Below, piece by piece: positions 7,644 to 10,992 of a stretch of 10,992 nucleotides of DNA. Positions within the stretch are counted from its first letter, which is position 1; every line of letters starts with the position of its first letter. The notes below the pieces were generated by a model. That model ran no database searches, was not told the DNA's origin, and saw only the letters and a list, made by a program, of their open reading frames with translations. A program made the translations under genes and the position numbers. This stretch comes from Paracoccaceae bacterium (GTDB lineage Bacteria; Pseudomonadota; Alphaproteobacteria; Rhodobacterales; Rhodobacteraceae): NCBI GenBank assembly GCA_003545125.1, contig DQCI01000335.1, positions 8,574 to 19,565 of the forward strand. Reading direction: 5' to 3'.

Positions 7644-9170
7644 ATGTTCGCCTGGCTCGCCCGACTGCCGCTTCTTGTTTCGCTCATCGGCCTGGGCGGG
7701 CTGGCGATGTTTGTTCCTGCGGCGCACGCGGCGGCGATCGGCGAGGCGGAGACGGCCGAGGTCTTCTTCTGGATCGGCACGCTCACGCTGGTGATCGGCA
7801 CGCTCCTCGGCATCGCCATGGCGGGTCGGCCGCGCGGCGACCACCCGCGCCGGCACCTCGCGGGCTTCCTCGCGCTCTTCCTCGCCATGCCGTTTCTGTT
7901 CGCGCTGCCGTTCCACGAGGCGGTGGGCAACACAACCTTCTTCAATGCCTATGTCGAGATGGTGTCCTGCCTCACAACCACCGGGGCCTCGCTCTACGAC
8001 GACCCCGGCCGGCTGACCCCCGCGCTGCACACCTGGCGGGCCACCGTCGGCTGGCTCGGTGGGCTGTTCATGTGGGTGGGGGCGATCGCGGTGCTGGCGC
8101 CGCTGGCGCTAGGCGGCTTCGAAGTGCGCCTGCGCCCCCCCGGCAGCGACATCAACCCGATCAGTCACAGCCAGATCACCGAACGCGCCGATCTCTCGCG
8201 CCGGATCCGCACCCATGCGGCCGCGCTCATCCCGGTCTACGGGATGCTTACGCTGATGCTCTGGCTCGGTCTGATCCTGGCGGGCGACGCGCCCGCGGCG
8301 GCGATGGCCCACGCGATGGGCACGCTGTCGACGTCTGGTATCTCGCCCGTCGGCGGGCTGTCCGAGGGCGGGGCAGGGCATGCGGGCGAGGTGATGATCG
8401 CCTTCTTCCTGATCTTCGCGATCTCGCGGGTAACCTTCGCGCGCGAAGGGCAGGGCAAAGGCTGGCGCCAGCTCGCGCGCGACCCTGAAATCCGCCTCGC
8501 CTCGACGATCGTCATCGCCGTGCCGCTGCTATTGTTCCTGCGGCATTTTCTTGCGGCCTTCGAGGAGGAGGGGGCGGAGCTGGCCCTGCTCGACGGGCTC
8601 GCCTCGCTCTGGGGGTCGGTCTTCACGGTGATCTCTTTCCTCACCACCACCGGCTGGGAAAGCGTCACCTGGGACACCGCACGCGACTGGTCGGGATTGC
8701 AGACGCCCGGGCTCATCCTGCTCGGACTGGCGCTGATCGGCGGCGGCGTCGGGACAACGGCGGGCGGCGCCAAGCTCTTGCGGGTCTATGCGCTCTACAA
8801 ACACGGGGGCCGCGAACTTGAACGGCTCGTGCATCCGCACTCGGTCGGCGGGTCGGGCGGCGAGGCGCGCCACCTCAGGCGCCGCGGCGCCTACATGGCC
8901 TGGCTGTTCTTCATGCTGATGGCGCTGTCGCTCGCGTTGATGATGGCGGCGTTCGCGCTGGCGGGCGCCGGGTTCGAGGAGGCGCTGGTCCTGGCCGTCG
9001 CGGGGTTGACGACCACGGGGCAACTGGCGGAAGTCGGCGGCGTCCGGCCCATCGACTATGCCGGGTTGAGCGCCGCGGCCAAGGCGGTGCTGGTCTGGGC
9101 GATGATTTTCGGCCGGCTCGAGTCGCTCGCGATTTTGGCGCTGTTCTCGCGTGAGCTGTGGCGGCGCTGA
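7644..9170 (+). CDS. trkH: TrkH potassium uptake pore protein
   Basis: This is the membrane subunit through which K+ enters the cell, working with TrkA. The 508 residues are strongly hydrophobic with four repeated membrane-pore-membrane units. The four selectivity-filter loops are visible: TTTGAS (G114), STSGIS (G232), TTTGWE (G337) and TTTGQL (G459). The intramembrane stretch after the third pore, GGGVGTTAGGAKLLR (366-380), and the C-terminal FGRLE (489-493) are family signatures. All four filter glycines are present, so the gene looks functional. The chosen ATG at 7644 gives a hydrophobic first segment (residues 8-30). The GGAG at 7640-7643 touches the start codon directly, an unfavourable spacing, so translation may depend on coupling to trkA. 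The next in-frame ATG, at 7707, has no better site and would cut into the first membrane helix. Confidence 0.94.
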   Translation: MFAWLARLPLLVSLIGLGGLAMFVPAAHAAAIGEAETAEVFFWIGTLTLVIGTLLGIAMAGRPRGDHPRRHLAGFLALFLAMPFLFALPFHEAVGNTTFFNAYVEMVSCLTTTGASLYDDPGRLTPALHTWRATVGWLGGLFMWVGAIAVLAPLALGGFEVRLRPPGSDINPISHSQITERADLSRRIRTHAAALIPVYGMLTLMLWLGLILAGDAPAAAMAHAMGTLSTSGISPVGGLSEGGAGHAGEVMIAFFLIFAISRVTFAREGQGKGWRQLARDPEIRLASTIVIAVPLLLFLRHFLAAFEEEGAELALLDGLASLWGSVFTVISFLTTTGWESVTWDTARDWSGLQTPGLILLGLALIGGGVGTTAGGAKLLRVYALYKHGGRELERLVHPHSVGGSGGEARHLRRRGAYMAWLFFMLMALSLALMMAAFALAGAGFEEALVLAVAGLTTTGQLAEVGGVRPIDYAGLSAAAKAVLVWAMIFGRLESLAILALFSRELWRR

Positions 9171-9182
9171 GGCAAGCGCCGC
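9161..9182 (+). terminator. Stem-loop overlapping the trkH stop codon, possible terminator
   Basis: GCGGCGCT (9161-9168) and AGCGCCGC (9175-9182) form a perfect eight-base-pair stem with a six-base loop GAGGCA that contains the last two bases of the trkH stop. The stem is seven-eighths G/C. No T tract follows, so an intrinsic terminator is only weakly supported; the structure could instead protect the 3' end of the trkAH message. Confidence 0.4.
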
Positions 9183-9204
9183 AGGGAAGAGCAATTGACC
9201 CGCT

Positions 9205-9228
9205 GGCCGCCCGGCGGCGAAGGCGGCC
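9205..9228 (+). repeat. Second inverted repeat between trkH and hfq
   Basis: GGCCGCC (9205-9211) and GGCGGCC (9222-9228) are perfect seven-base arms around a ten-base GC-rich loop. A competing inner pairing, GCCGCC/GGCGGC (9206-9211 and 9213-9218), leaves only one unpaired base and is less likely to fold. There is no T tract after it. Confidence 0.4.
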
Positions 9229-9247
9229 CGGAACGGTCTGCAAAAAT

Positions 9248-9271
9248 GGGGGTGGAAACTTTCCGGCCCCC
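9248..9271 (+). promoter_or_regulatory. Third inverted repeat, 70 bases before the hfq start
   Basis: Five Gs (9248-9252) and five Cs (9267-9271) flank a GGAAA/TTTCC inverted repeat (9254-9258 and 9260-9264) centred on C9259. In RNA this can fold as a bulged stem with an AAACTTT loop. In DNA the 11-base GGAAACTTTCC palindrome could be a small operator. The AT-richer TATTTT at 9294-9299 just downstream is a weak -10 candidate for hfq, without a good -35 partner. The role is unresolved: trkH terminator, hfq operator or hfq leader structure. Confidence 0.35.
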
Positions 9272-9327
9272 GTTTCATACTGACCTTGTTGGGTATTTTC
9301 TGCCGGGGACCGGCAGCACGAGAAAAC

Positions 9328-9332
9328 AAGGG
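9328..9332 (+). promoter_or_regulatory. Ribosome binding site that fixes the hfq start
   Basis: AAGGG lies nine bases before the ATG at 9342. The frame is open further upstream to about 9195, but that extension reads through the hairpin region and has no Hfq-like sequence. This site and the standard Hfq N-terminus decide for 9342. Confidence 0.7.
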
Positions 9333-9341
9333 CAAAAAACG

Positions 9342-9578
9342 ATGGCTGCCGACAAACAGAATTTGCAGGATGCATTCCTGAACCACGTGCGCAAGGCCAA
9401 GGTACCGGTGACGATCTTCCTCATCAACGGTGTGAAGTTGCAAGGCGTGATCTCCTGGTTTGACAACTTCTGCGTGCTCCTCAAGCGCGACGGACAGAGT
9501 CAACTGGTGTACAAACACGCGATCTCGACGATCATGCCGGCGCAGCCGATCAACCTCTATGACGGCGACGACAGCTGA
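9342..9578 (+). CDS. hfq: Hfq RNA chaperone
   Basis: This is the hexameric Sm-like protein that binds small RNAs and mRNA and promotes their pairing and turnover. It has 78 residues, the short form usual in alphaproteobacteria, with almost no disordered C-terminal tail after NLYDGDDS. Residues of the proximal U-binding face are present: Q9 and D10 in NLQDAF, F43 in WFDNF, and K58-H59 in the Sm2 motif YKHAIS. The Sm1 motif runs through [21 protein letters not shown] (21-41). The lateral rim has R17, K18 and K20 in place of the Arg-rich patch of enteric Hfq. hflX follows on the same strand, a common pairing in proteobacteria. Upstream stem-loops suggest hfq is not simply read through from trkH. 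Confidence 0.98.
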   Translation: MAADKQNLQDAFLNHVRKAKVPVTIFLINGVKLQGVISWFDNFCVLLKRDGQSQLVYKHAISTIMPAQPINLYDGDDS

Positions 9579-9606
9579 GCGTTTCGCGTCGGGTCAGGCC
9601 GGGCGG

Positions 9607-9628
9607 AAAGGCGTTTGCAAACGCCTTT
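9607..9628 (+). terminator. Perfect 22-base palindrome after hfq, likely stem-loop terminator
   Basis: The arms AAAGGCGTTTG (9607-9617) and CAAACGCCTTT (9618-9628) are exact reverse complements. As RNA they give a nine-base-pair stem closed by a UGCA loop. The AAAGGCG...CGCCTTT form resembles GC-rich bidirectional terminators, though only three Ts follow the G/C core before GCA. It lies 29 bases after the hfq stop and is the best candidate for the end of an hfq-only transcript. Confidence 0.55.
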
Positions 9629-9630
9629 GC

Positions 9631-9650
9631 ACGCGTTTTGGAAAACGCGT
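9631..9650 (+). repeat. Second palindrome in the hfq-hflX gap
   Basis: ACGCGTTTT (9631-9639) and AAAACGCGT (9642-9650) are exact inverted arms separated by GG, only two bases after the first palindrome. Both share the GCGTTT/AAACGC core, so the left arm here can also pair with the right arm of the first palindrome (9619-9624 with 9633-9638, eight-base loop). The structure ends 46 bases before the hflX start codon and is not followed by a T tract. It could be an operator, an attenuator arm or a processing site in the hflX leader. Confidence 0.5.
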
Positions 9651-9696
9651 CACCGCGCCCGTTGCACCCGGCGCGCGCTGTTCATAACTGGGTGCC

Positions 9697-10992
<1,296 letters not shown>

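Noticed and set aside
6030..8030. A 666-codon open frame on the - strand opposite trkA and part of trkH
   Set aside because: Same low-complexity His/Arg/Asp composition and complete overlap with trkA, whose two Rossmann motifs are unambiguous. It is a shadow of codon bias.
9254..9275. GGAAAC followed by CGTT upstream of hfq as an EcfG-type stress promoter
   Set aside because: The distance between the two elements is about 11 bases, too short for the 16-17 base spacing of that promoter class.
9195..9341. Upstream extension of Hfq by 49 residues
   Set aside because: It runs through the inverted repeats, has no Hfq-like sequence, and the ATG at 9342 has AAGGG at a normal distance and the standard Hfq N-terminus.

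Overview
The window is a high-GC alphaproteobacterial chromosome segment (sampled lines of about 65-68% GC), most likely from a member of the Rhodobacterales. The gene order ntrB-ntrC-ntrY-ntrX-trkA-trkH-hfq-hflX and an NtrC without the sigma54-contact loop are the hallmarks that point there. I cannot name a genus. No mobile element, CRISPR array, tRNA or rRNA was seen.

Layout. Bases 1-462 hold the C-terminal catalytic part of the NtrB histidine kinase. It is followed by ntrC (478-1842), then a 118-base gap, then ntrY (1961-4228) and ntrX (4244-5656). All four are on the + strand and make up two nitrogen/redox-type two-component systems. A single - strand gene (5704-6066, 120 aa, unknown function, about 57% GC) sits between ntrX and trkA, convergent with the first and divergent from the second. 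The + strand resumes with trkA (6255-7631) and trkH (7644-9170), the cytoplasmic gate and the membrane pore of a K+ uptake system. A 171-base gap with three inverted repeats precedes hfq (9342-9578). Two adjacent palindromes separate hfq from hflX (9697 to the window end), which is complete except for its last few residues.

How the genes work together. NtrB/NtrC read nitrogen status through PII signalling. NtrY/NtrX is a membrane-bound sensor and its regulator, linked to nitrogen metabolism and, in several alphaproteobacteria, to respiration and redox control. Both response regulators lack a recognisable GAFTGA loop, so sigma54 activation is unlikely for either. TrkA/TrkH handle potassium. 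Hfq is the sRNA chaperone and HflX a ribosome-associated GTPase.

Most of the window is ordinary, well-conserved core genome, and I did not find a new multi-gene system. The parts worth a second look are non-coding or small. They are the twin palindromes between hfq and hflX with competing pairings, the hairpin series between trkH and hfq, a poly-C repeat that sets the end of NtrB, the low-GC orphan gene between ntrX and trkA, and an AT-rich patch at the NtrC Walker A motif.
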